From Diplonema papillatum (Eukaryota > Euglenozoa > Diplonemea > Diplonemida > Diplonemidae): a stretch of DNA of 64,000 nucleotides. Below, in pieces: positions 52,901 through 61,461 of the stretch; the first letter of the stretch is position 1; every line of letters begins with the position of its first letter. The stretch is taken from NCBI GenBank assembly GCA_030068145.1, contig JAPJBO010000367.1:147194-211193 (forward strand), read 5' to 3'. A program made the translations under genes and the position numbers. Below the pieces are notes generated by a model. It was not told the origin of the DNA, made no database searches, and was given only the letters and a program-made list of their open reading frames with translations.

Positions 52901-55260
52901 CGGGCCGGCACATACAGATTGCGACCGGGGCCAGCGTCGCACCTCGGTCTCGTCCCTTACAGCCGGAGCACGTGGCTCTCCCCAAGCCTCTGGGAAGGTG
53001 GCGGAGCTGGGAAGACGCGAGAGAAAACCAAAGTAGCGGCGGCCGACCTCTGTCTGCAAGCACGTCTCTGGCAGGGCAGTCGGCACCAAACGGAGCACAG
53101 TACCTCTTCCAAAGCAGTCGGCTGAAGCGGAGCACAGTCAATGGGCATTCAGAGAGTGCAAAGCATGTCTCTTGTAGGGCAGTGGGCAGCGGGCTTTGAG
53201 GGAAAGGTCAGCGCGGTAGCGATGACCAGGAGAACACATACAGATGGGTGGGGAGAGGCCCTGGGACTAAGGCGTGACTACCCCCGTCCCTGTCCCTCCC
53301 AGGGCGCCACCCCGAATCTAGCCTGGCTCCACCACGGTGAAGGCCCACACCTGCGGTTTCCGTCCCTCGTATGCTTGTGCTTGGCACTTCTTGGGCCAGA
53401 CAGTGGTCAACATGGTCGCTCATGGGCCAGCCAGGGGTCCACCAGTGGTCGAACCCAAAATACTAGTGTCAATTTCGATCACACTCTACAACGCTCGACT
53501 ACACTCTACTACACTCGATTACACCCTACTACACTCGATTACACTATATTACACTGCGGCGCCGGTACCGAAAAGACGCAAAGGACGCGTCGATGCGCCA
53601 CGACCATCGCCCAGGCGCCGAGAAAAAGCAGAAGTCGACGCGCAACCGATGAACCTCGACGAGCAATCGAAGAAGAAGCGAAGCACCAAACGCGCGCCTG
53701 AGCGCGACGATCAAGACGAGCTAAAGAGGCGAAAGCATGACACTTCACGTGCGAAGAGATAACCGCGCAGTCGGCGATGCAGATTATCGCCACAGATTCT
53801 TTGCATTCTAATCCAAAATATTACACTCGATTACGCTCGATCAGGGGGTGGGTGAATTGGCTCAGGTCTTTGCAAAAGTATGCCGTCCATTCAAGGGACT
53901 TCTCAAAAGTATGCCGTCCATGCAAGGGACTTTCCAAAAGTCAGGTGACCATACAAGGGACTTTCCAGAAGTCAGGTGTCCATACAAGGGACCTTTCAAA
54001 AGTATGTCGTCCATACAAAGGACCTTTCGAAAGTACGGCGTCCATATAAGGGTCGGTTCTCCATACAAGGGTATTTTTGAACATCTGCCGTCCATATAAG
54101 GGACCAAAAAAGTCTGTCCATACAAGGTCCCTTTTGAGAATGTGTGTGTCCATACAAGGATATTTATTCAGAATCGTCTGTCCATAGAAGGGTATTTTGC
54201 AAACCTTGTGTCCATACAACGGTACTTTGCAAAACTCTGCTGTCCATACAAAGGCCCTTTTAGAAACTAGTGAGCCCATACAAAGGTTTATTCCAAAACT
54301 TCGGCTCCGGATAAGGAACTTTGTCCTTATTATTAATGCAGCACTGCAGGGTTTGGCGGTTTTTACTGCAAACCGAAATGAAGGTGGCCACCTGGAACGC
54401 GCGTTCACTGCTGCTGTGTACGCTCGGATCGCCAGGCGGCTACCTACCTTGCTCTGGACTAGAACGACACGTACCACTAATTCAGCACCTCTTTTGTCGG
54501 AATACTCGAGGAGAAGTCACGGGATAAGCCGGCCGCTGCTTCAGGGCTTTATTCAGAGTGAGTGCATGCTGATCCATGTGGTCCATGCGCTTAAAGGTTC
54601 CCAGTGCTTCAGGGCTTTATCGCGTGGGCGGCCCTCAGGGTGACACCACTGTTCCATCTTTAACCATACTACAACGCTCTTCGCCCCCTCAGTGCCCCGT
54701 AGCAAACCAAATATCCAGCAACGCACGTCCCACAACGCCACAGGCTCGGATAACGAAGGACAGACCGACAGAAGTTCTGACCCACATCAGCGCCGTGGCC
54801 TTCTCCGTGAAGGCTGAAAGCCAGGCGAAGCAACTCAAGAACGAATGGCCCAAATTTATCGCACAGGACGAGCTACTGGACTCGCTGGAGTTTGACTGCT
54901 TTCAGTGGAACGGTATGTGTGTGCACCGGTCTTGGGCGATATTTGCACTCTCAGGGCTTTGAGATTTTGCAACTGGCAGCCTTATCAAGGGAGGTCACAT
55001 TTTTACCTTACCGGGAAAATTTCCCACTGGAACCAGGGGGGGGGGGTACGGCTACCACCTTTTATAATTTTGAAGGCGCGGGCAATTATTTCCCCCCAGC
55101 CTGTACGTACACCCAGGTTCGATTCCCTTCCAAGCTCTTTTCCGCAGGCAAAACTACAGCATCGTTCTCCGAAAGTCTGATCAAAAATCCTCAAAAATCT
55201 TCTTTAAAAGATGGGGGGGTTCGGGGGGCGCAGCCCCCCGCCCAAACGGTACGGTACTAA
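49854..55260 (+). CDS. Small RIIa/DPY-30-like domain protein, three exons
   Basis: Exons 49854-49922, 54744-54912 and 55148-55260 join (phase 0, then phase 1) into 116 residues. The exon 1/2 join gives YISRVNLAVIIESLL-ARITKDRPTEVLTHI, the two-helix pattern of the RIIa/DPY-30 dimerisation-docking domain, with the conserved RP before helix 2. Such domains dock onto amphipathic helices in PKA anchoring, in flagellar radial spokes and in COMPASS; which applies here cannot be told. The C-terminus (LDSLEFDCFQWN-GKTTASFSESL) is unrecognised. Intron 1 is 4821 bases and holds a Rep1 copy and a Mutator-like element with a nested transposon. Exon 3 is the least certain part. Confidence 0.65.
49967..50160 (+). 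mobile_element. Rep1 element just after the RIIa exon 1 donor
   Basis: Both ends are present (GGAAATGCTTGAGGAGACTG ... CCCTCGAGTATTTT). It begins 44 bases past the splice donor. Confidence 0.7.
50666..51551 (-). pseudogene. MULE-type transposase remnant
   Basis: The minus-strand frame at 50666-51140 reads DPDSRSRVYTKRDEEGRR, then ISIDAAHMERGGVLFSAVG, ATTEDTESWSRFLQNL-like text and LISDRDKGLEAAVEG ... CREHIKRN. This is the order of the MULE DDE region (DxxH-type first motif, SDRxKGL, C-xxH). The N-terminal frame at 51075-51551 has a long D/E run and is offset by one base relative to it near 51150. The distal end is cut by a stop at 50666. Both breaks point to a decayed gene, although an intron near 51150 cannot be excluded. 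Confidence 0.6.
51713..53865. mobile_element. 2.15-kb nested transposon, TGAGCC-type TIR, 3-bp TSD
   Basis: Ends TTGAGCCAATTCAC and GTGAATTGGCTCAG are inverted repeats with GTC on both outer sides. Removing it restores the MULE array (CATACAAGGGTCTTTGCAAA). The interior has CGATTACACT tandem runs next to both ends, a Rep6-like block, a Rep9 copy and a basic C-terminal frame (ERDDQDELKRRKHD, stop at 53762). I recognise no transposase, so it may be non-autonomous. Confidence 0.8.
54378..54425 (+). pseudogene. Possible LINE endonuclease start relic
   Basis: MKVATWNARSLLLC resembles the first motif of APE-type LINE endonucleases (ATWNVRSL). The match ends within about 12 codons. Confidence 0.25.
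54744..54912 (+). CDS. RIIa-like gene exon 2
   Basis: The acceptor CAACGCCACAG leads into ARITKDRPTEVLTHISAVAF; the donor is AACG|GTATGT. Confidence 0.65.
55148..55260 (+). CDS. RIIa-like gene exon 3 (candidate)
   Basis: The acceptor CTCTTTTCCGCAG matches phase 1 and gives GKTTASFSESLIKNPQKSS, with the stop at 55258-55260. The end overlaps a hairpin-like run (GGGGGGCGCAGCCCCCC), so the true C-terminus may differ. Confidence 0.4.
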
Positions 55261-55316
55261 CAACCTAACAGGGCTTGTCTGGGCTTATACGTCTTGTAGA
55301 GTACCCGGCGGAGAAA

Positions 55317-56015
55317 CCCCCATCAATGAGAAGGTGTTTCCACCGCATTTTGAGGTGTCCCCATCAATGGTAAAGTGTTTCCACCGCATTTTGAGGTGAC
55401 CCCATCAAGGGAAAAGTGTTTCCACCGCATTTTGAGGTGTCCCCATCAAGGGTAAAGTGTTTCCACCGCATTTTGAGGTGTCCCCATCAATGGTAAGGTG
55501 TTTCCACCGCATTTTGAGGTGTCCCCATCAATGGTAAGGTGTTTCCACCGCATTTTGAGGTGTCCCCATCAATGGTAAAGTGTTTCCACCACGTTTTGAG
55601 GTGTCCCCATCAAGGGTAAGGTGTTTCCACCGCATTTTGAGGTGTCCCCATCAATGGTAAGGTGTTTCCACCGCATTTTGAGGTGTCCCCATCAAGGGTA
55701 AGGTGTTTCCACCGCATTTTGAGGTGTCCCCATCAAGGGTAAGGTGTTTCCACCGCATTTTGAGGTGTCCCCATCAAGGGTAAAGTGTTTCCACCGCATT
55801 TTGAGGTGTCCCCATCAATGGTAACGTGTTTCCACCACGTTTTGAGGTGTCCCCATCAAGGGTAAAGTGTTTCCACCGCATTTTGAGGTGTCCCCATCAA
55901 TGGTAAGGTGTTTCCACCGCATTTTGAGGTGTCCCCATCCATGGTAAAGTGTTTCCACCACGTTTTGAGGTGTCCCCATCAAGGGTAAGTTGTTTCCACC
56001 ACGTTTTGAGGTGTC
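55317..56015 (+). repeat. 41-bp minisatellite, array 1
   Basis: About 17 units of CCCCATCAAGGGTAAGGTGT-TTCCACCGCATTTTGAGGTGT with few variants (ATGG/AGGG, CACGTTTT). It is preceded by CCGGCGGAGAA, as is array 2. There are no unique spacers, so it is not CRISPR. Confidence 0.9.
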
Positions 56016-56097
56016 TTGCGATCCATCGTGGGAATTCCACAAAGGCAAACGAACGCTCTCCAGGAATATATCGGTTGGCCGGGTAGGAATTCCTTTT
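56016..56097 (+). pseudogene. YR-gene fragment after array 1
   Basis: About 81 bases match the first part of the YR frame at 61607-61687 (IPQRQTNALQEYIGWPGRNSF), then end at a T run. The junction with the minisatellite is the same as at 61606. Confidence 0.7.
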
Positions 56098-56382
56098 CCC
56101 TCCCTCCCACCCCTTTGCACATCTTGCCGTGCGGCATTCGTCCCCCTCGTGCGAGGGAGCATCATTGAGTTCGTGTCCGCTGCATTAGTGGCGAGATCCG
56201 GGTGCGCTGGGTTCCCACCCTCCGTCCCCCGTGACCTCCTGGGCTAGCCTGTTCTCTCATCAACCGTGGCTATCTCGGGGGGGTTACCCCAACGGAAGTG
56301 ATTTCTCCCCTTTTCCCCTTTGTCCTGAGCTGGAAAGACAGAAGCATGTGCCCATGCCTGAGTGAGTAGCCGGCGGAGAATT
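56098..56382. other. Spacer between arrays
   Basis: No gene recognised; the last bases GTAGCCGGCGGAGAA mirror the start of array 1. Confidence 0.4.
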
Positions 56383-57034
56383 CCCCATCAAGGGTAAGGT
56401 GTTTCCACCGCATTTTGAGGTGTCCCCATCAAGGGTAAGGTGTTTCCACCGCATTTTGAGGTGTCCCCATCAATGGTAAGGTGTTTCCACCACGTTTTGA
56501 GGTGTCCCCATCAAGGGTAAGGTGTTTCCACCGCATTTTGAGGTGTCCCCATCAAGGGTAAAGTGTTTCCACCGCATTTTGAGGTGTCCCCATCAAGGGT
56601 AAAGTGTTTCCACCGCATTTTGAGGTGTCCCCATCAATGGTAAGGTGTTTCCACTACATTTTGAGGTGTCCCCATCAAGGGTAAGGTGTTTCCACCGCAT
56701 TTTGAGGTGTCCCCATCAATGGTAAGGTGTTTCCACCGCATTTTGAGGTGTCCCCATCAAGGGTAAGGTGTTTCCACCGCATTTTGAGGTGTCCCCATCA
56801 AGGGTAAGGTGTTTCCACCGCATTTTGAGGTGTCCCCATCAAGGGTAAAGTGTTTCCACCGCATTTTGAGGTGTCCCCATCAAGGGTAAAGTGTTTCCAC
56901 CGCATTTTGAGGTGTCCCCATCAATGGTAAAGTGTTTCCACCACGTTTTGAGGTGTCCCCATCAAGGGTAAAGTGTTTCCACCGCATTTTGAGGTGTCCC
57001 CATCAATGGTAAGGTGTTTCCACCGCATTTTGAG
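56383..57034 (+). repeat. 41-bp minisatellite, array 2
   Basis: About 16 units as in array 1. The last unit is interrupted after TTTTGAG by the YR retrotransposon; its remainder (TGTCCCCATCAAGGG...) lies at 61562-61606. Confidence 0.9.
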
Positions 57035-57179
57035 GAGTTTCTGCTCTTCGTATTGTCTGACGAGAACTGCCTAGAAGAAAGGGAGAAGTAAGAACACGTC
57101 TTTGTAACTGATATCACTAGCGCAAGGGAATGTTGAGTGACTGCCTTAACCCGGGGAAACGAGCTTGGGCGAGGTCACC
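57035..57179 (-). repeat. YR retrotransposon repeat B2
   Basis: 145 bp from GAGTTTCTGCTCTTCG to GAGGTCACC, the same as B1 264 bases to the right. Confidence 0.9.
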
Positions 57180-57199
57180 GGGGGGTTAGGGAGGGTGGG

Positions 57200-57299
57200 A
57201 AAACTTGACTGTTTCTTTGAACCAACCACACCCTGAAGGCTGTGTAGAGTTCTCTAATCGACTTTCGTGGTGCATCAACTCCCTCAGTGAAACTGTGAG
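57200..57299 (-). repeat. YR retrotransposon repeat A2
   Basis: 100 bp from AAAACTTGACTGTTTC to GTGAAACTGTGAG, the same as A1 at 61462-61561. Confidence 0.9.
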
Positions 57300-57443
57300 A
57301 GTTTCTGCTCTTCGTATTGTCTGACGAGAACTGCCTAGAAGAAAGGGAGAAGTAAGAACACGTCTTTGTAACTGATATCACTAGCGCAAGGGAATGTTGA
57401 GTGACTGCCTTAACCCGGGGAAACGAGCTTGGGCGAGGTCACC
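57299..57443 (-). repeat. YR retrotransposon repeat B1
   Basis: The same sequence as B2. The RT ORF stop codon (57439-57441) lies inside it. Confidence 0.9.
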
Positions 57444-60372
57444 TTCCATCCACCACAACGCCAGTGAGAAACTGCCTCACCGCAAGTACAATTGAATCGA
57501 GCGCATCAGCGCCAATCATGGTCAGCGGTACGCGTGATGGCAAGTCCGCAGGGTTGCCTTCACTCCTGACCCATCGCACGGAAAGAGCACAGTTTAAGGA
57601 ACGCACGCGTTCCAATCCTCTGACTACCGCGTTGTTCAACACGGCACTCTTCAAACAGGCACCCTTTCGGGCAACCCCTTTCACCGTGGTATTATCAACT
57701 ACGACATCCACTCTTCCCCCTTTGATTGAGACTGGAAGAGCAAGGATAACCAGGTTAAATGCAATGGCCTCCAGCTCGTTGATATGCAGCGAGCTCTCCG
57801 CAGCATTCCACGACCCTCCTAAGACGGTCACTTCCATCGTCCGCGAATCCACAAGGACACCGCCCCAGCCTTTCTTGCTCGCGTCCACGAAGGCCGTGAT
57901 GCGCGGGGACTGTTGCAGAACGGGGATGGCCCTCGGCTTTAACACCGAGTCAATCCACTCTTGAAGGGACAATCGCACACAGGGAGACACCTCCACCGTA
58001 TCAGAGGGGAGTCGTGCACCCCGGTTCAACGAATTCGTAACGCGCCGAAAGAATTTAAGCGCAAACCAAAAAGAGCCTGGAAAGATTCCAGCGACTGCAG
58101 AGGCATGCAGCAAACGACCACCAAGAGTTTCGAGCTCGGAGGCCCGCATTGTTGGCGACGACTTCAGCGTGTAACGCGCTTCCATAAGCTTCCGGCGTAG
58201 CTTCCGCGAGACTGCAACACGGTGAGCAACATGGTCCCAATCGACCCCGATGAACTCATACCGCGTGGCCGCCGTCTGCGAGTCGGAGGGCTTCCACGTC
58301 AGATCGCAATCAGCGGCGGTCTGGTCCAGCCTTCGGGTCGCGAGCTGCACCGCCGACCTTTTCCCGGCATATCGGATGTTGTCGACCCATATATCGACGG
58401 TGACATCCCGCTCGGCAAACTGCGGTAGCACGTAATCCGCGTGCCCGCCCGCCACGGCTGCCAGCGTGTGCATTATCTCAGGTGCACACGAATGTCCCAT
58501 GGGAAGCCGCAGAAGTTCCCACCAACCGCCACCGGAATCAGCGAAGCGGAAGAGGTGACGCGACTCCGGTGGAATCTCGATCGCGTAAAAGCCGGTCTTG
58601 AAATCGCGGGTCGAACCACACTCTTCACGGCTTGCCCCCAGATACGCCGAAACGTGTCCGAGAGGCACATGCGCCTCGTACCCCCGCTCGTGAGCGGCCC
58701 GGTTGCCGTCCACTGTCCACAATATGAAGCGCTGTCGCAGCGCCCCGTCCTTCTCTTCCAAGACGGTAAAAGGAACCGAAGCGAACGGGCCGGGACCGGT
58801 CGAACTGCGGGCAATCCCGTTGTCGGCAAGCAAAGACGCATGTTCAGGACGAAGGGTTGAGGGTGAACCGATTACCGTCTCGGTTTCAACACGAGGGAAG
58901 AACGTTGTTTGCCACGTATCGTCAAAGCGGCGGAGAGCCGCTTCGTTCATCCGCGCGCGCAGCTTGTCGACCGACATCGGCTTGATCGGCGCGACGTGCA
59001 ACGGCGAGGCACGCTCCTCCTTGCTACGCGGCAGACGCGTCGAACCGCCTCGTCGGGTGACGGAGTGGAAATGACCACTGCGGAGGTATCCCGTCACAAG
59101 TGCCTCGTCACCTTGCCGGTCTCGAGTGCCCTGGCAAGGTCCACGTCGCCCCCGGCGTACCGGAGTGTGGTCCTCGAAAGCGTCCCGGGACCTCCCTCCT
59201 CCTCGTGCTTCGTCAGCCGATCGACGAGGTGCGGCGACAGCTTGCCGCTGGTCAGCAACGGCAAGAGGTGCTTCACTGCGCCGCGTTTGATCGAGTGCGC
59301 GGTGTACCCCTGCATCTGCACCGACTGACCCCACAGAGAGTCCAACGCCGACGTCGTCAGCCTTGTCAGGGGTGCGAAGGGTGCGCACTTCCTGAACAAC
59401 ATGGCGATCTCCGTCGTCAACGGCCCCTGGATCACCGCGAACCGCGACGCCTTGAAAGGATCGTGCGTCCGCCCCTTCGGCGTCTGGAACCAGTCCACGA
59501 TCACCTCCTTCTGCGTCACCAAGAGGAACTGGGCGGACGAAAGATCCGCCACCTCCGCCCAACGGGATGCCGTCTTCCACGCGACGAGGAGGGCAAGATG
59601 AACGGACGGCTGCTGCAGCCTGGCGTGAGACACGAGCTTCTGCTTCTCGAGCGGCGTCGCTTGGCTGTCCGGGATAGCCGCACCGCCACCGCGCAGGGCC
59701 TTGGCCAAAACTCTCAGGGGGTGATTCTCGAACCCCATCGCCCCAAACGAGGCCGAGAGGGCCTTGGTGTAGGCCAGCTGTCCCTGGGGCCGAATACCGG
59801 TCGCCGCCACAAAAAGACACGCCGAGTCCGCAGTCATGCCCAGCCCGCGTGCCGATGTCCATGCAAGCATCCGCCGCCACAAGTTCCGGCGCTCTTGCGT
59901 TGTCGATCGAGCCCACATATCCGCCACAGCCGACGACATCCTCATGCGTGCCATTTCCAAAGAAACCGCATTCTCCTTGGTTTGACCTGTACGGGTCGTA
60001 CCGCCAGACGTGATGAGGCGGTACACTGCCCGGCCTATCTCCGACGAAGGGATCAGTTCGGTTCTCGGCGCGCCGGAAGTCGACAGTAGGGAGGGGCTGG
60101 ATCGGATGCGCTTGGGTGGTTGGGTCGGTGTTGGTCGACGCGTCGACGAATCGATTGTGTGTGCCGACGGGGGATGAGGTTGCATTCGGCGTACTGCCAC
60201 GACAGCCGGCGGGGGGGGAAGCCGGGGTCGATATTCCATTAGGAATGTTGGGGACGGTCGCGACGGAGCGCTTACCGCCCTTGGAGAGAACCTCATAAAC
60301 GTTCGGGGAGGTTCTGGGCAGAGTGGCTTTGGAACTGGCGTCATCAACACAGGCCGGGGGTCGGCCAGTCAT
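57439..60372 (-). CDS. RT-RNase H ORF3 of the YR retrotransposon
   Basis: Open for 977 codons from an ATG overlapping the gag stop. The recognisable RT/RNase H part is about 57439-59050. RT: GFYAIEIPPESRHLF, LRLPMGHSCAPEIMH, and VDIWVDNIRY in place of the YxDD box. RNase H: ITAFVDASKKGWGG (Asp), HINELEA (Glu), VVDNTTV (Asp), NPADLPSR (Asp). Codons upstream of about 59050 overlap the YR ORF; the first about 100 (VYEVLSKGGKRSVATVP) look coding, the rest reads like YR shadow. It makes cDNA from the element RNA. Confidence 0.82.
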   Translation of the reverse strand: MTGRPPACVDDASSKATLPRTSPNVYEVLSKGGKRSVATVPNIPNGISTPASPPAGCRGSTPNATSSPVGTHNRFVDASTNTDPTTQAHPIQPLPTVDFRRAENRTDPFVGDRPGSVPPHHVWRYDPYRSNQGECGFFGNGTHEDVVGCGGYVGSIDNARAPELVAADACMDIGTRAGHDCGLGVSFCGGDRYSAPGTAGLHQGPLGLVWGDGVRESPPESFGQGPARWRCGYPGQPSDAAREAEARVSRQAAAAVRSSCPPRRVEDGIPLGGGGGSFVRPVPLGDAEGGDRGLVPDAEGADARSFQGVAVRGDPGAVDDGDRHVVQEVRTLRTPDKADDVGVGLSVGSVGADAGVHRALDQTRRSEAPLAVADQRQAVAAPRRSADEARGGGRSRDAFEDHTPVRRGRRGPCQGTRDRQGDEALVTGYLRSGHFHSVTRRGGSTRLPRSKEERASPLHVAPIKPMSVDKLRARMNEAALRRFDDTWQTTFFPRVETETVIGSPSTLRPEHASLLADNGIARSSTGPGPFASVPFTVLEEKDGALRQRFILWTVDGNRAAHERGYEAHVPLGHVSAYLGASREECGSTRDFKTGFYAIEIPPESRHLFRFADSGGGWWELLRLPMGHSCAPEIMHTLAAVAGGHADYVLPQFAERDVTVDIWVDNIRYAGKRSAVQLATRRLDQTAADCDLTWKPSDSQTAATRYEFIGVDWDHVAHRVAVSRKLRRKLMEARYTLKSSPTMRASELETLGGRLLHASAVAGIFPGSFWFALKFFRRVTNSLNRGARLPSDTVEVSPCVRLSLQEWIDSVLKPRAIPVLQQSPRITAFVDASKKGWGGVLVDSRTMEVTVLGGSWNAAESSLHINELEAIAFNLVILALPVSIKGGRVDVVVDNTTVKGVARKGACLKSAVLNNAVVRGLERVRSLNCALSVRWVRSEGNPADLPSRVPLTMIGADALDSIVLAVRQFLTGVVVDGR
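59094..60350 (-). CDS. Tyrosine recombinase ORF2 of the YR retrotransposon
   Basis: 418 residues. Catalytic pattern: Arg in AWKTASRWAEV, His and Arg in AHSIKRGAVKH, Tyr in RTTLRYAGG near the C-terminus (the R...HxxR...Y of YR enzymes). It would integrate the circular DNA copy. The whole ORF lies inside the longer open RT frame (57439-60372) in another frame. The start used for expression is unclear: the frame opening at the gag overlap (60372) may be read first and shifted. Confidence 0.85.
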   Translation of the reverse strand: MLMTPVPKPLCPEPPRTFMRFSPRAVSAPSRPSPTFLMEYRPRLPPPPAVVAVRRMQPHPPSAHTIDSSTRRPTPTQPPKRIRSSPSLLSTSGAPRTELIPSSEIGRAVYRLITSGGTTRTGQTKENAVSLEMARMRMSSAVADMWARSTTQERRNLWRRMLAWTSARGLGMTADSACLFVAATGIRPQGQLAYTKALSASFGAMGFENHPLRVLAKALRGGGAAIPDSQATPLEKQKLVSHARLQQPSVHLALLVAWKTASRWAEVADLSSAQFLLVTQKEVIVDWFQTPKGRTHDPFKASRFAVIQGPLTTEIAMLFRKCAPFAPLTRLTTSALDSLWGQSVQMQGYTAHSIKRGAVKHLLPLLTSGKLSPHLVDRLTKHEEEGGPGTLSRTTLRYAGGDVDLARALETGKVTRHL

Positions 60373-61457
60373 TTTCCCCCGGCCTTGGCGTTTCCCGTCC
60401 GCGGCTTAAACGCCATCTTTTTGGCGGGGCCGTGTTTCTCCTTCTTGGAGTCGAGAACCGCCTCGGCCTTGTCGAGGGCGTCTTCCGCCTGGGTCCCTAT
60501 CTGCCGGAGCAGGTCGCGCCGGCTGTGTCCCTTCTCGACGTAGAGGCGTTGCATCCTCACGGCCGTCAGCAGGTCGTTGCCCAACCTCAATTGGTCCGGG
60601 CTCTGCAACCAGCCGACCGTTGCCGACACCGAGAGAACCCAGCTCCGCAACATGTTGAAGTTAGACTCCAAAAGTTCGCCGCCAGCGAGGTGGGTCCTCC
60701 CACACACGTACGCCACCTCCAAATCACGAACGAGGCCCTCCGGGTCGCCCTCGATCGCGTTCGCCAGCGACTGCACGTCCTTCGCCTCCTTGACGAACAC
60801 CCGCGGAGCGACAGCCACCGGCTGCCCAACTGTCGCCACCGGCGCGTCCATTGGCGCGTCCGCCTCCATCGGTGTCGCCGACGTAGGCAGCGCGGCCGCC
60901 GAGGCTACCGCAGGCGGCGGCTGCCGCGCGAGGCCCATAAGCTGCGCCTGCATCTGCGTCATCATCGTCATCATTTGCTGCTGCTGGCGTCTTTGCTGTT
61001 CAAGCTGTTCCTGTTGCTGCCGCAACAGCACCTGCATCGTCGCCACCTCCGGTGCGGCAGCCGGAAGCGTCTGACCTGCCGATGTACCCTCCTTCGGCCT
61101 GAGACTCGGCGGCGGCACCACGAAACCCGGCACCACCTTGGCGACGGCCTTGTTTACGGACAAGGCATCCTTGCTCTCCAGCATGAGCACCACCGCCAGA
61201 AGGTGTTGCAGATCAAACGCTGCCACCTCTGCAAACATAACTTCGAGCACGTCGATTACCACTGAACGCACGACCTCCACGACACCGACTTCGCAGCGAC
61301 CGAAACGGGAGACGCAAAAGACTTCCATATCTCTGACCTTAAACTTACGTTTGTCAGGATAATCGTCCTCGCCAAACCTCTTCTTCCAAGCTGCTCTTAG
61401 GGACGCAGGGTATCTGCATTCCCAAATGTCCGACGTCGGAAGAGGCGATTGCGACAT
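60369..61457 (-). CDS. Gag-like ORF1 of the YR retrotransposon
   Basis: 362 residues. The N-terminal half looks globular (IWECRYPASLRAAWKKRFGE); the middle is Q-rich (QLEQQRRQQQQMMTMMTQMQ, likely coiled coil); the end is basic (KHGPAKKMAFKPRTG). No CCHC knuckle is visible. Position and composition suggest a nucleic-acid-binding structural protein. Its TGA overlaps the next ATG as ATGA. Confidence 0.75.
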   Translation of the reverse strand: MSQSPLPTSDIWECRYPASLRAAWKKRFGEDDYPDKRKFKVRDMEVFCVSRFGRCEVGVVEVVRSVVIDVLEVMFAEVAAFDLQHLLAVVLMLESKDALSVNKAVAKVVPGFVVPPPSLRPKEGTSAGQTLPAAAPEVATMQVLLRQQQEQLEQQRRQQQQMMTMMTQMQAQLMGLARQPPPAVASAAALPTSATPMEADAPMDAPVATVGQPVAVAPRVFVKEAKDVQSLANAIEGDPEGLVRDLEVAYVCGRTHLAGGELLESNFNMLRSWVLSVSATVGWLQSPDQLRLGNDLLTAVRMQRLYVEKGHSRRDLLRQIGTQAEDALDKAEAVLDSKKEKHGPAKKMAFKPRTGNAKAGGK

Positions 61458-61461
61458 TCAA

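Larger units (their letters stand above)
50310..54338 (-). mobile_element. Mutator-like DNA transposon with repeat-built TIRs
   Basis: The ends GGATTATTATTAGGGTAAAG (left) and CTTTGTCCTTATTATTAATG (right) are diverged inverted repeats. Each is followed inward by a tandem array of the same short unit in opposite orientation: CCCTTGTATGGACACCTGAC at 50326-50519, and the reverse form GTCCATACAAGGGAC at 51690-51712 and 53875-54290. Between them lies a MULE transposase remnant on the minus strand. The right array is split by a nested element. No 9-bp target duplication was identified. Confidence 0.65.

Noticed and set aside
55100-55140. tRNA-like T-loop GGTTCGATTCC
   Set aside because: The bases around it do not form a T stem, and no acceptor, D or anticodon arms were found.
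55317-57034. CRISPR array
   Set aside because: The 41-bp units are directly adjacent with no unique spacers, and the genome is eukaryotic. It is a minisatellite.
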